45,063 nt of DNA from a virus, in the IMG/VR virus record IMGVR_UViG_3300036770_001504, positions 1-45,063 of that record. One strand, written 5' to 3'. Both the position numbers and the translations under genes were made by a program. This document shows positions 7,433-15,146 of the stretch, piece after piece (the stretch's first letter is position 1; the number at the start of each line of letters is the position of its first letter). The notes under the pieces were generated by a model. It was not told the origin of the DNA, searched no databases, and saw only the letters and a program-made list of their open reading frames with translations.

Positions 7433-7462
7433 AGTATAACACAATTTGGGAAGGATAGTCAA
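7433..7462 (-). promoter_or_regulatory. Minus-strand sigma70-like promoter for the lysozyme
   Basis: Reading on the minus strand: TTGACT (complement of 7457-7462), an 18-nt spacer, then TATACT (complement of 7433-7438) preceded by TG-t. It is one of the few promoters in the window with both -35 and extended -10 elements. The predicted +1 is near 7426. Confidence 0.65.
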
Positions 7463-7466
7463 ATAG

Positions 7467-7475
7467 TGATATAAT
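7467..7475 (+). promoter_or_regulatory. Extended -10 promoter, leaderless start
   Basis: TG-a-TATAAT ends 8 nt before the ATG at 7484. No SD is present. It lies back to back with the minus-strand lysozyme promoter. Confidence 0.55.
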
Positions 7476-7483
7476 TATTTTCT

Positions 7484-7999
7484 ATGGCTGAGATAACTAA
7501 TAATTATGGTTTAACATATCCAGAATCAACAGATTCTGTTAATGTACATAATGATATTAAAAAATTAGCAGATGATGTTGATGATGCTATTTCTTCTCTT
7601 GATGCCTCAAATGTGAGGGTAAAAGTAATTAATAATTCAGGATCAAGTATAGGTGCAGCAAAACCAGTATATGCTGTAGGACATACAAATAATAAAACAC
7701 AAATAGAATTATTTACATCAGATTTATCAGATAATTATCCAATTCTTGGTTTGACAAAAACATCATTAGATGATGGAGATAGTGGAGAAGTTGTTGTTGC
7801 TGGCGTTTTAACAAATGTAAATACAAGTAGTTTTTCTGTAGGAGAATTATTATATGTGGATGCTTATGGTGCCCTTACAACTACCGTCACAGGTGGCGCA
7901 ATAGGAATTGTTGCAGTGGCAGACGCATCAACTGGAGTAATTGTTATTCAGGCAAAGGGTAACGGCACTTGGGGAGCACTCAAGGCTGGCCTTGCTTAA
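7484..7999 (+). CDS. Fibre/virion surface protein
   Basis: A 171-residue protein. An N-terminal helical tag (EITNNYGLTYPESTDSVNVHNDIKKLADDVDDAI) resembles conserved attachment segments of phage fibre proteins. It is followed by a beta-domain of the type 'VKVINNSGSSIGAAKPVYAVG ... LGLTKTSLDDGDSGEVVVAGVL', a repeat-like fold shared with phage decoration and fibre proteins. The start is supported by the -10 box at a leaderless distance. The exact role is unknown. Confidence 0.65.
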   Translation: MAEITNNYGLTYPESTDSVNVHNDIKKLADDVDDAISSLDASNVRVKVINNSGSSIGAAKPVYAVGHTNNKTQIELFTSDLSDNYPILGLTKTSLDDGDSGEVVVAGVLTNVNTSSFSVGELLYVDAYGALTTTVTGGAIGIVAVADASTGVIVIQAKGNGTWGALKAGLA

Positions 8000-8002
8000 T
8001 TA

Positions 8003-8011
8003 TGGTATAAT
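8003..8011 (+). promoter_or_regulatory. Extended -10 promoter, leaderless start
   Basis: TG-g-TATAAT ends exactly 6 nt before the ATG at 8018, and no SD precedes that ATG. This is one of the cleanest leaderless starts in the window. Confidence 0.6.
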
Positions 8012-8017
8012 CACATT

Positions 8018-8431
8018 ATGGCAACAGCAAGAAATCTGTCTCAGGGAAAATATAATGTTGGAAATACTCCACCAGTAATTGTTTGGACTGTTGTTCGTGG
8101 AGACACAGCATCCTTTAGAGTATATGCAACAGATGATGCAAGAGAGCCATTAAACATTCCAGATTATACAATTACAATGGAAATTAAAAGACCAAATGCA
8201 GAGGCTGATCTTGGACTAGGAACAGATGCTGCCACAATTATATTAACCTTAAACCCAGAACCAGATTCAGATGATGAGGCTGGAGAGTTTACTGTCTCAT
8301 TAACAGCAGAACAATCTGCCCAACTTGAAACGGGAGATATTTTCGATATTGAACTTCGAAGCGCAGGAAACGCCCTTGTTTGGACGGTAGCGCAAGGAAG
8401 CATGAAAATAATTGAAGATATTACACTTTAA
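8018..8431 (+). CDS. Baseplate-upper-protein-like beta-sandwich
   Basis: A 137-residue protein whose core VVRGDTASFRVYATDDAREPLNIPDYTITMEIKRP has the 'GDT...f.v...D..G.PldL' signature of N-terminal domains of baseplate upper proteins, which anchor fibres to the tail tip. The C-terminal strand VWTVAQGSMKIIEDITL completes the sandwich. It appears to be a distant paralogue of the product at 817. The stop shares one base with the next start (TAATG). Confidence 0.65.
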   Translation: MATARNLSQGKYNVGNTPPVIVWTVVRGDTASFRVYATDDAREPLNIPDYTITMEIKRPNAEADLGLGTDAATIILTLNPEPDSDDEAGEFTVSLTAEQSAQLETGDIFDIELRSAGNALVWTVAQGSMKIIEDITL

Positions 8432-8652
8432 TGGCAAGTGTAAAAATAGTAGAGAAAAAGAAAAAGAATCTTAAAGCAATTAATGCAATCTCATATGCAA
8501 TTATAAATGTTTCGCATAATACAAGGACGGTAAAGATAGAAGAAGTATTACCGTTTAGAGTTAAGTTTACAAATATAGGTATACCAAATCTAATTTCTTC
8601 TGCCCCTGGAATTGGCGTTGCAGTTATTGGATTTAATAACTATATCCTGTAA
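8431..8652 (+). CDS. Small conserved-looking virion-associated protein
   Basis: A 73-residue protein with a Lys-rich N-terminus (KIVEKKKKNLKAIN), then LPFRVKFTNIGIPN and APGIGVAVIGFNNYIL. The hydrophobic C-terminal strand with a terminal NNYIL looks like a motif of small proteins between fibre genes; no function is known to me. It is translationally coupled to the preceding gene. Confidence 0.5.
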   Translation: MASVKIVEKKKKNLKAINAISYAIINVSHNTRTVKIEEVLPFRVKFTNIGIPNLISSAPGIGVAVIGFNNYIL

Positions 8653-8671
8653 AAAAATATAAAAAAGGAGT

Positions 8672-8677
8672 TATAAT
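8672..8677 (+). promoter_or_regulatory. -10 box at leaderless distance
   Basis: TATAAT ends exactly 6 nt before the ATG at 8684. The TG extension is missing. An AAGGAG at 8665-8670 is 13 nt from the ATG, too far for a usual SD, so either leaderless initiation or a weakly spaced SD is possible. Confidence 0.4.
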
Positions 8678-8683
8678 AACGAC

Positions 8684-9130
8684 ATGGCCAAAATATCAAT
8701 TGCTGCAGTAAAAAGCAAATTTCAGACGGGTGATCGTCCTTCTCAAGAAGACTATGAAGATTTAATTGATACCCTTGCAGGTGCGGGTAATGATCTAGGA
8801 ACAACAGGTAATAACGAAAATACAATTTCAGGGATTGAAAATGTTACAGTAATTGATAACTTTGATGCAACTGAATGGCGTATGGTTAAATATCTTGTTT
8901 CTATAGCAAAGACTACAAATGGCGATAATAAATTTTATGCAACAGAATTGACCATATTGGTGGACGGTTCAAATGTGAACGTTTCAGAATATGGCACAAT
9001 AGACAACGATGGGAATATTGGCACCATTAGTGTCTCTAGGACAGGAGATACAGTTGCTTTAACTGTTACTCCAGATCCAGTAATTAAGCCAGTCACAGTT
9101 CGTTATGCACGAATTGGACTTAAGGCATAA
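8684..9130 (+). CDS. Fibre protein with WR-K-LV beta-domain
   Basis: A 148-residue protein. Residues 1-35 (VKSKFQTGDRPSQEDYEDLIDTLA) are a common fibre N-terminal element, probably for attachment. Residues about 60-148 form a beta-domain (FDATEWRMVKYLVSIAK, YATELTILVDG, VSEYGTIDNDG) that recurs at the C-terminus of the next gene (SWAAADYRTAKFLVKTAYG, VAEVLLTLD, ITEYAMVGTNG). The two proteins probably share a tip or trimerisation domain. Confidence 0.65.
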   Translation: MAKISIAAVKSKFQTGDRPSQEDYEDLIDTLAGAGNDLGTTGNNENTISGIENVTVIDNFDATEWRMVKYLVSIAKTTNGDNKFYATELTILVDGSNVNVSEYGTIDNDGNIGTISVSRTGDTVALTVTPDPVIKPVTVRYARIGLKA

Positions 9131-9144
9131 AAGGAGATAAATAA

Positions 9145-10848
9145 ATGGCAACAGTAACAAAAGACTTTAAGGTAAAGAATGGTCTTATTGTTGAAGGCAC
9201 AACAGGTACCATCGACGGACAAGACATTCTTACTAAGAAGCAAGATGACCAAAACTATATTATTGGTCTTATTGGCGGTTCTTCAGATTCCGCTAACACA
9301 CCAAACACAGTCGTAAAGCGTGATGCTAATGGCGACTTTGCTGCGGGAGTAATAACAGCAGACCTAACTGGTGATGTAACTGGTAATGCAGATACAGCAA
9401 CAGCACTTGAGACTGCTCGTACAATTTCTTTGGCTGGAGATGTAACAGGTTCTGTATCTTTTGATGGTACAGCAAATATAAGCATTACAGCAACAATCGA
9501 TGGCTCTTTTGCAACAGATGCAGAAGTTGCTACAGCAAAGTCTGAAGCAATTGCAGATGCAGAAGATTATACAGATGGCCGTGAGACTGCTATCACAACT
9601 GCTTATCAGGCTTATGCTGATCAAGCAGAGACAGATGCAGTTGCATCTGCTGGTTCTTACACAGATGCTCGTGAAATTGCAATTACCTCAGCATATGAGG
9701 CTTATGCAGATCAGGCTGAAGTAGATGCTAAGGCATATACAGATACTCGTGAAACCGCAATTACTTCTGCTTACCAAGCATATGCTGACCAAGCAGAAAC
9801 AGATGCTATTGCTTCTGCTAATTCTTACACAGATACAGCAGTTGCAAACCTTGTAGATTCTGCTCCAGCAACTCTTGATACCCTCAACGAGTTGGCAGCA
9901 GCACTTCAGGACAATCCAGACATTATTGGTGACCTTCAGACAATTGCTGCAGGAAAGCAAGATACATTAACTGCTGGTGCAAACATTGACATTACAGGTG
10001 CAACAATATCTGTAACAGGTTTGACATCTGCAGAAATCTCTGACTTTGATGCACAGGCAGTAACAGCAAACACAGGTCTATGGGATGCTTCAGGTTCAGC
10101 ATCAGCAGCACAGGCTGCAGCAGAATCTTATGCAGATGGCCTTGCTGTTAATTATGATGCAGCAGGTTCTGCTTCAGCAGCCCAAGCAGCAGCAATCGCA
10201 GCAGCAGAATCATATGCTGATGGTCTTGATGGAGCAACAAATACTCGTATTGATAACCTAACAACAACAGATGTTGCTGAGGGTACAAACCAGTATTACA
10301 CAACTGCTCGTGCTCAAGGTGATGCAGCATCACTACTTACAGGTGCTACATTAACAAACATTCAGATCACTGGTGACGGAAATGGTCTTACAATTACCGC
10401 AGAAAATGGTGTTGCAGACTCTGATACAGATGATCTTGTTGAAGGCTCAACAAACCTTTACTTCACAGATGCTCGTGCAGTATCTGCTCTTGAAGCAGTA
10501 GTTCCAAACTTTGAAGCAGTAGAAATTGACTCACTTGCAAAGCAGGTAGCAGCAACAGTTTCTGTCCCAACTGCCTCAACAGTTACAGGATTCTCATGGG
10601 CAGCAGCAGACTACAGAACTGCAAAGTTCTTGGTTAAGACTGCTTATGGAACACACACAGATGTAGCAGAAGTTCTTTTGACTCTTGATACATCAGATAA
10701 TATTGCTATCACAGAATACGCAATGGTAGGCACAAATGGGTCTGCTATGACAATTTCTGCAGATGTTTCTGCTGGAGATGTCCGTCTTCGTGTAGCAACC
10801 GTCAACAATAACTCAACAGTTACTGTTGTAGGTACACTTTTAGCATAA
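9145..10848 (+). CDS. Long coiled-coil tail fibre
   Basis: A 567-residue Ala/Thr/Asp-rich protein. The N-terminus ATVTKDFKVKNGLIV is shared with the protein at 10879. The central 130-235 region has helical repeats of about 33 residues containing AYADQAETDA and SYTD.RE.AI, then LVDSAPATLDTLNELAAAL, a motif shared with the fibre at 11396. Modules of the type 'NQYYTTARAQGDA' and 'NLYFTDARAVSAL' follow, and a C-terminal beta-domain (about 460-567) is shared with the product at 8684. Trimeric fibres of this make-up bind receptors. AAGGAG lies 9 nt before the start. Confidence 0.8.
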   Translation: MATVTKDFKVKNGLIVEGTTGTIDGQDILTKKQDDQNYIIGLIGGSSDSANTPNTVVKRDANGDFAAGVITADLTGDVTGNADTATALETARTISLAGDVTGSVSFDGTANISITATIDGSFATDAEVATAKSEAIADAEDYTDGRETAITTAYQAYADQAETDAVASAGSYTDAREIAITSAYEAYADQAEVDAKAYTDTRETAITSAYQAYADQAETDAIASANSYTDTAVANLVDSAPATLDTLNELAAALQDNPDIIGDLQTIAAGKQDTLTAGANIDITGATISVTGLTSAEISDFDAQAVTANTGLWDASGSASAAQAAAESYADGLAVNYDAAGSASAAQAAAIAAAESYADGLDGATNTRIDNLTTTDVAEGTNQYYTTARAQGDAASLLTGATLTNIQITGDGNGLTITAENGVADSDTDDLVEGSTNLYFTDARAVSALEAVVPNFEAVEIDSLAKQVAATVSVPTASTVTGFSWAAADYRTAKFLVKTAYGTHTDVAEVLLTLDTSDNIAITEYAMVGTNGSAMTISADVSAGDVRLRVATVNNNSTVTVVGTLLA

Positions 10849-10878
10849 CAAAATAAATAAAAGAGGGAGTGGTAGATC

Positions 10879-11334
10879 TTGGCAACAGTAGATAAAGATT
10901 TCAAGGTCAAAAATGGGCTAGTCGTCACTAATGGCGGTAGTTTCGGAGGATCTGTAGTTGTAGGAGAACCTACACTTGACACGCATGCTGCTACTAAGGC
11001 CTATGTGGATTCACTAGCAAGCGGTATGGTTGTTGGATCTACCGCTCCCGAATCACCAGAAAATGGAGATTTATGGTTTGATACATTGACAGAAAGAGTT
11101 AATGTATATTATGGTGGCTCATGGCTTACCATAGCGTCAATTGATGACACCCTAACATTACGGGATCACATTCATGATACTTCAATTGATGGAAATGGAC
11201 TAATAGTTTCTACCTTCATAAGTGGAGGTAGTTTTAATGACCCACAAGGAACGCCAGTAGATGGCGGTACTGCAACAACCTCATCATGGGAAAATACTTA
11301 TGATGGCGGGGTAGCAACAGATAACTTCAACTAA
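10879..11334 (+). CDS. Short fibre protein (TTG start)
   Basis: A 151-residue protein. The TTG start is supported because the following residues (ATVDKDFKVKNGLVV) align with the ATG-initiated N-terminus of the fibre at 9145, and GGGAG lies upstream. Middle modules are THAATKAYVDSLASG and APESPENGDLWFDT, both typical of phage fibres; the end is a Gly/Thr-rich segment with HIHDTSIDGNG. It is probably a second fibre using the same anchoring point. Confidence 0.65.
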   Translation: MATVDKDFKVKNGLVVTNGGSFGGSVVVGEPTLDTHAATKAYVDSLASGMVVGSTAPESPENGDLWFDTLTERVNVYYGGSWLTIASIDDTLTLRDHIHDTSIDGNGLIVSTFISGGSFNDPQGTPVDGGTATTSSWENTYDGGVATDNFN

Positions 11335-11341
11335 AAATTGA

Positions 11342-11350
11342 TGTTATAAT
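11342..11350 (+). promoter_or_regulatory. Extended -10 promoter
   Basis: TG-t-TATAAT lies 45 nt before the ATG at 11396. The leader carries an AAGGAGA SD, so this transcript is not leaderless. Confidence 0.5.
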
Positions 11351-11395
11351 TAGATCGAAAAACTGGTAGAAATACCATAAGGAGAGAATAAAAAT

Positions 11396-12997
11396 ATGGC
11401 AACAAGAATGCAACAGCGCAGAGGGACTGCAGCACAATGGACAGATGCAGATCCAATTTTAGCAGCAGGAGAAATCGGATTTGAGACCGACACTGGTAAA
11501 TTTAAGATTGGTAATGGTACCTCTGAATGGTCTGCTCTCTCCTACTTTACAGACTCACAAGATTTTGATACAACAGATTTTGTTTTAAATGCACAAAAAG
11601 GAATTGCTAATGGTGTGGCAACACTAAATGGTAACGGGCATGTTCCCATTAGCCAATTAGGCGCACTTATTGATAATGCACCAGAAGCATTAAACACATT
11701 AAATGAATTGGCGACAGCAATAACTGATTTAGAAACAAGTCTTACAGCACAAATAACATCACAAATAGACACTAATATTACGGCTCATAGACAAGATACT
11801 ACAGATGTTCATGGAATTGCAGATACATCAGAACTTGCCACACAAGGATATGTTGATACTACATCAAGTAATGCGGTAAGCACACATAATGATTTAACAA
11901 CAAACGTTCATGGTATTGACGATACGACAGATCTTGCAACACAAACCTACGTAGGCACTTCAATATCTACTTCCATAACTACACATAATGAGTTAACTGA
12001 AAATGTACATGGTATAGCAAACACAGGCCTATTAGCAACTTCAGATGATGTTTCTACTTCAGTAACTGCACATAATGACACGACATCAAATGTACATGGT
12101 ATAGCAGATACAACACAACTAGAAACAACAAGTGGCGCACAAGACAAAGCAAACGCAGCACAGGCTGCAGCAGAAGCAACAGCATCGTCAGACGCTACAA
12201 CTAAAGCAAACGCAGCACAGACTGCAGCAGAAGCAACAGCAAGCACTGCTTTAGATAACCACAATTTAGATACAACAAACGTACATGGTATTGCAGATAC
12301 AGCAGACCTTGTTCTTACAAATGATGCTCGTTTGTCTGACGAAAGAACACCACTTGATTCTTCTGTAACAGATGCAAAGATCAATGGAACTCTTTCTCAG
12401 TCATCAATTACAAATCTTACAACAGATCTTGCTGCAAAGGCTCCTCTTGAGTCCCCAGCATTAACTGGAACACCAACTGCTCCAACAGCAACTGCTGGAG
12501 ATAATAGCACTCAAGTTGCTACAACAGCATATGTTGATTCAGCAGTTACAGCACTTGTTGATTCAGCACCAGGAGCACTAGACACTCTTAATGAGTTGGC
12601 TGCTGCGCTTGGAGATGACGCAAACTTCTCAACAACTGTTACAAACAGCCTTGCTTTGAAGTTAGAACAGTCAGATCTTGATAGTGCAACATATTACACA
12701 TTTAATGCTCAAACAGCAAGTTATACTCTTGCATTAACAGATTCAACAAATATGGTTACAGTAAATTCTGGTTCAGGAACAACAGTAACAGTTCCACCAA
12801 ATTCTTCAGTAGCCTTCCCAATCGGAACATATATTGATATTTTCCAATTAGGTGCGGGACAAGTAACAATCGCAGAAGGTTCTGGAGTTACAATTTATGC
12901 AACACCAGGAAAGAAACTTCGTACACAATACTCAGGTGGATCTCTTGTTAAAAGAGATACAGATACCTGGTATTTGACAGGCGATATCGTAGCATAA
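11396..12997 (+). CDS. Large modular tail fibre with VHGIADT repeats
   Basis: A 533-residue protein. Residues 1-50 (RMQQRRGTAAQWTDADPILAAGE, then KIGNGTSEWSAL) match the N-terminal fold of major tropism determinant and hyaluronidase-type fibre proteins, which attach to the tail. Residues about 130-310 contain five copies of a unit with the core NVHGIADT. LVDSAPGALDTLNELAAAL (also in the product at 9145) and a PALTGTPTAPTA shaft motif follow. The last about 95 residues are the C-terminal domain shared with the product at 3287. It probably forms an extended trimeric fibre. Confidence 0.8.
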   Translation: MATRMQQRRGTAAQWTDADPILAAGEIGFETDTGKFKIGNGTSEWSALSYFTDSQDFDTTDFVLNAQKGIANGVATLNGNGHVPISQLGALIDNAPEALNTLNELATAITDLETSLTAQITSQIDTNITAHRQDTTDVHGIADTSELATQGYVDTTSSNAVSTHNDLTTNVHGIDDTTDLATQTYVGTSISTSITTHNELTENVHGIANTGLLATSDDVSTSVTAHNDTTSNVHGIADTTQLETTSGAQDKANAAQAAAEATASSDATTKANAAQTAAEATASTALDNHNLDTTNVHGIADTADLVLTNDARLSDERTPLDSSVTDAKINGTLSQSSITNLTTDLAAKAPLESPALTGTPTAPTATAGDNSTQVATTAYVDSAVTALVDSAPGALDTLNELAAALGDDANFSTTVTNSLALKLEQSDLDSATYYTFNAQTASYTLALTDSTNMVTVNSGSGTTVTVPPNSSVAFPIGTYIDIFQLGAGQVTIAEGSGVTIYATPGKKLRTQYSGGSLVKRDTDTWYLTGDIVA

Positions 12998-13026
12998 TTA
13001 AATTAAGTTAAAAGGAGAAGATAGAT

Positions 13027-14415
13027 ATGCCAATAAGAGGTAAAGGTGGTAAGGGTAGAGGTGGACGTTCTAAAACACGTCGTGAAGGAACAGTTCCAGG
13101 AGTACCAACTGGCGTAACTGCCACAGATGTTGGAACAAACCGTCCATATAATAACGGTGCAGTAACTGTAACATTTACAGCAGCATCAGACGGATCAACT
13201 CCAGCAACATCTTATACAGCATCAGGATTCTGTAGCGTACATAATACAACACATACAGTAACTGGGGCATCTTCTCCATTAACTATAACTGGCTTTGGCT
13301 CTGGTGTATCAACAACGATTACCGTAAAGGCAAACAACCAATACGGCTCATCTGCTGATTCTTCACCATCTTCATCTGTTACCGTAACAACTGTACCAGC
13401 CACACCTTCTGCACCTTCCGCATCTTCTCCTTCAGCAGGAACAGATAGCGTATCATGGTCAGCGCCAGCAAACGGTGGTAAGGCTATTACAAATTATTAC
13501 TGGACATCATCAGATAGTAAGAGTGGAAATACAACATCTACATCTGTAAGCGTTGCTCAAGAACAGGGAACTGCTCAAACATATAATGTTCGTGCAGATA
13601 ATGCTAACGGTTCTTCTGGAACGTCAGCAAACTCGGGATCTGTTACTACAACATTTTCTTTTACTCCGTTTAGCGTGTTCTCGTTCTCACCATTCGGCGT
13701 GTTCTCGTTCTCACCATTCGGTGTGTTCTCGTTCTCACCATTTGGTTTCTCACCATTCGGCGTGTTCTCGTTCTCACCATTCGGTGTGTTCTCGTTCTCA
13801 CCATTTGGTTTCTCACCATTCAGTTTCTCACCATTTGGTTTCTCACCATTTGGTTTCTCACCATTCAGTTTCTCACCATTTGGTTTTTCACCATTTGGTT
13901 TCTCACCATTCGCTCCACTCTTTGGACCAAGAATTTATTCATTGTCTCCACATACAAAAGTAAGAATGGCTGATGGAACCTTAAAAGAGGCACAAGATAT
14001 TGTTTTAGGAGATGAACTAATGTCTGTGATTCTTCCAGGACTTGGTGATGTATTTACAACAGAAAGTCTTGCTGCATGGTCTACATCCGAAGATATTTCA
14101 GATTTAAATACTGTTTCAACAACTGTAAATAGAATCAAAACTCATACATCTGAGACTCTTCATATAATTAATGGAGATTCTTTCTCTCCTAGCCACCTTG
14201 TTTTAGTAAAAACAGATAATGATGTTTCTATGAAAAAAGTTTCTGACATTGTAGAAACAGATTTCGTTTGGTCTCAAGGGCAGTGGAATGAAATTACTAC
14301 ATTAGAAGTAATAGAATATCAAAATAATGTTATTAATATTAACTGCGAACCATATGATATTTTCTTTACAGAAAATGCCCTAACCCACGATGGCGCCGAA
14401 TACTATAACAATTAA
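13027..14415 (+). CDS. Fibronectin-III / FSPFG-repeat / C-terminal Hint-domain protein
   Basis: A 462-residue protein with four visible parts. It has a basic tail 1-20 (KGGKGRGGRSKTRR) and two fibronectin type III-like domains at about 24-120 and 124-208. A Phe-rich FSPFG/VFSF repeat covers 210-295. A Hint domain covers about 305-456: block A SLSPHTKVRMADGTLKEAQD with Ser305 in the nucleophile position, His390 in SPSHLVLV, and block F YDIFFTENALTHDG. Active inteins end HN followed by Cys/Ser/Thr; here HD and a 7-residue tail follow, so splicing is doubtful, although cleavage at the N-terminal side is conceivable. It is terminated by a strong hairpin. Display on the virion surface is inference. 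Confidence 0.7.
   Translation: MPIRGKGGKGRGGRSKTRREGTVPGVPTGVTATDVGTNRPYNNGAVTVTFTAASDGSTPATSYTASGFCSVHNTTHTVTGASSPLTITGFGSGVSTTITVKANNQYGSSADSSPSSSVTVTTVPATPSAPSASSPSAGTDSVSWSAPANGGKAITNYYWTSSDSKSGNTTSTSVSVAQEQGTAQTYNVRADNANGSSGTSANSGSVTTTFSFTPFSVFSFSPFGVFSFSPFGVFSFSPFGFSPFGVFSFSPFGVFSFSPFGFSPFSFSPFGFSPFGFSPFSFSPFGFSPFGFSPFAPLFGPRIYSLSPHTKVRMADGTLKEAQDIVLGDELMSVILPGLGDVFTTESLAAWSTSEDISDLNTVSTTVNRIKTHTSETLHIINGDSFSPSHLVLVKTDNDVSMKKVSDIVETDFVWSQGQWNEITTLEVIEYQNNVININCEPYDIFFTENALTHDGAEYYNN
13654..13911 (+). repeat. FSPFG / VFSF tandem repeat
   Basis: Repeats of about 15 and 24 nt (variants of ttctcaccatttggt with or without gtgttctcg) encode residues 210-295. Near-identical DNA copies point to recent expansion. 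The encoded segment is about 40 per cent Phe, very unusual for a soluble protein. Confidence 0.9.
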
Positions 14416-14428
14416 TAAATAGGAAAAT

Positions 14429-14460
14429 AGCCCCCTATAGCAGGGGGCTTTTTCTTTTTT
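14429..14460 (+). terminator. Strong rho-independent terminator
   Basis: An 8-bp GC-rich stem AGCCCCCT / AGGGGGCT with a 5-nt loop is followed by TTTTCTTTTTT. It closes the fibre region. Confidence 0.9.
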
Positions 14461-14461
14461 G

Positions 14462-14470
14462 TGGTATACT
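14462..14470 (+). promoter_or_regulatory. Extended -10 promoter
   Basis: TG-g-TATACT lies directly after the terminator T-run. It is followed by AGGAG and the ATG at 14490 and starts the oxygenase/ribonucleotide reductase island. Confidence 0.6.
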
Positions 14471-14489
14471 TAATAAAGATAGGAGAATT

Positions 14490-15146
14490 ATGGATTATAA
14501 CAATATACCCAAAAGCGTTAGTAAATCTACCAAACCTCATAAATTTTTTGAAAGAACTTTGAACAATAATTTAAATATTTTGTCATCTGAACTACATGAT
14601 AGATATGAAAAAATAGAACAGGCAAAATTAATTGGAGTTACTCCTGTGGGCGAAGATGAACTATGGAAGTCTTCAAATAGCGTTTCTACTATGAAATGGA
14701 GACAGTATAATGTTTTTCAATTTCATTCAGTTGGAATATATGATTTATTCAAATCTGTACGAGAAATGACTGTTGAAGCCTGTGATTATTATAATTTAGA
14801 TTTTGAAAAACAAAAATATATGATACAAGGATGGTTTAATATTAATTATTCAAAAAGGGGAAAGTTAGATTGGCATGATCATGGCCCCCACGGCGCTCCT
14901 AATTTTCATGGGTATTATTGTGTAAAAGCAGAACCATCTATAACTTATTATAAAGTATTTGATAAAGATATAGAAAATCATAATATAAATAATCGTGCAA
15001 TTCTTTCAGAAATGGGACATCCCCATGCACAGGCTGACTGGGATTGGGATGGTCCAAGAATTACTATTGCATACGACATTATCCCATTGAGAGATTTGTT
15101 AATGCATGCCAAAGATCAAGAACAGCATTGGATACCACTGGCATGA
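14490..15146 (+). CDS. Putative 2OG-Fe(II) oxygenase, copy 1 of a tandem pair
   Basis: A 218-residue protein of the larger phage 2OG-oxygenase type, similar to the '2OG-FeII_Oxy_5' group. Core: MIQGWFNINY, then WHDHG (His129, and Asp130 or His131), GYYCVKAEPSITYYK, SEMGHPHAQADW with His177/His179, and DGPRITIAYDIIP with Arg190 in the 2OG-binding position. The iron site is HxH-like rather than the usual HxD. It is paralogous to the next gene (shared KPHKFFER, GYYCV.AEPSITYYK, PRITIAYDIIP). The substrate is unknown. The 3' end overlaps the paralogue as ATGA. Confidence 0.75.
   Translation: MDYNNIPKSVSKSTKPHKFFERTLNNNLNILSSELHDRYEKIEQAKLIGVTPVGEDELWKSSNSVSTMKWRQYNVFQFHSVGIYDLFKSVREMTVEACDYYNLDFEKQKYMIQGWFNINYSKRGKLDWHDHGPHGAPNFHGYYCVKAEPSITYYKVFDKDIENHNINNRAILSEMGHPHAQADWDWDGPRITIAYDIIPLRDLLMHAKDQEQHWIPLA

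Noticed and set aside
11396-12997. Diversity-generating retroelement target (tropism-determinant-like N-terminus)
   Set aside because: No reverse transcriptase, template repeat or C-terminal lectin variable region was found in the window; the C-terminus is a plain shared beta-domain.
13553-13963. Alternative +1-type frame through the FSPFG repeat giving a His/Ser-rich protein
   Set aside because: It is a shadow of the repeat; it lacks a start signal and breaks the fibronectin and Hint domains, which both lie in the main frame.
13934-14415. Active splicing intein
   Set aside because: There is no C-terminal extein beyond a few residues, the terminal HN is HD, and no downstream Cys/Ser/Thr nucleophile follows; cleavage remains possible but splicing does not fit.
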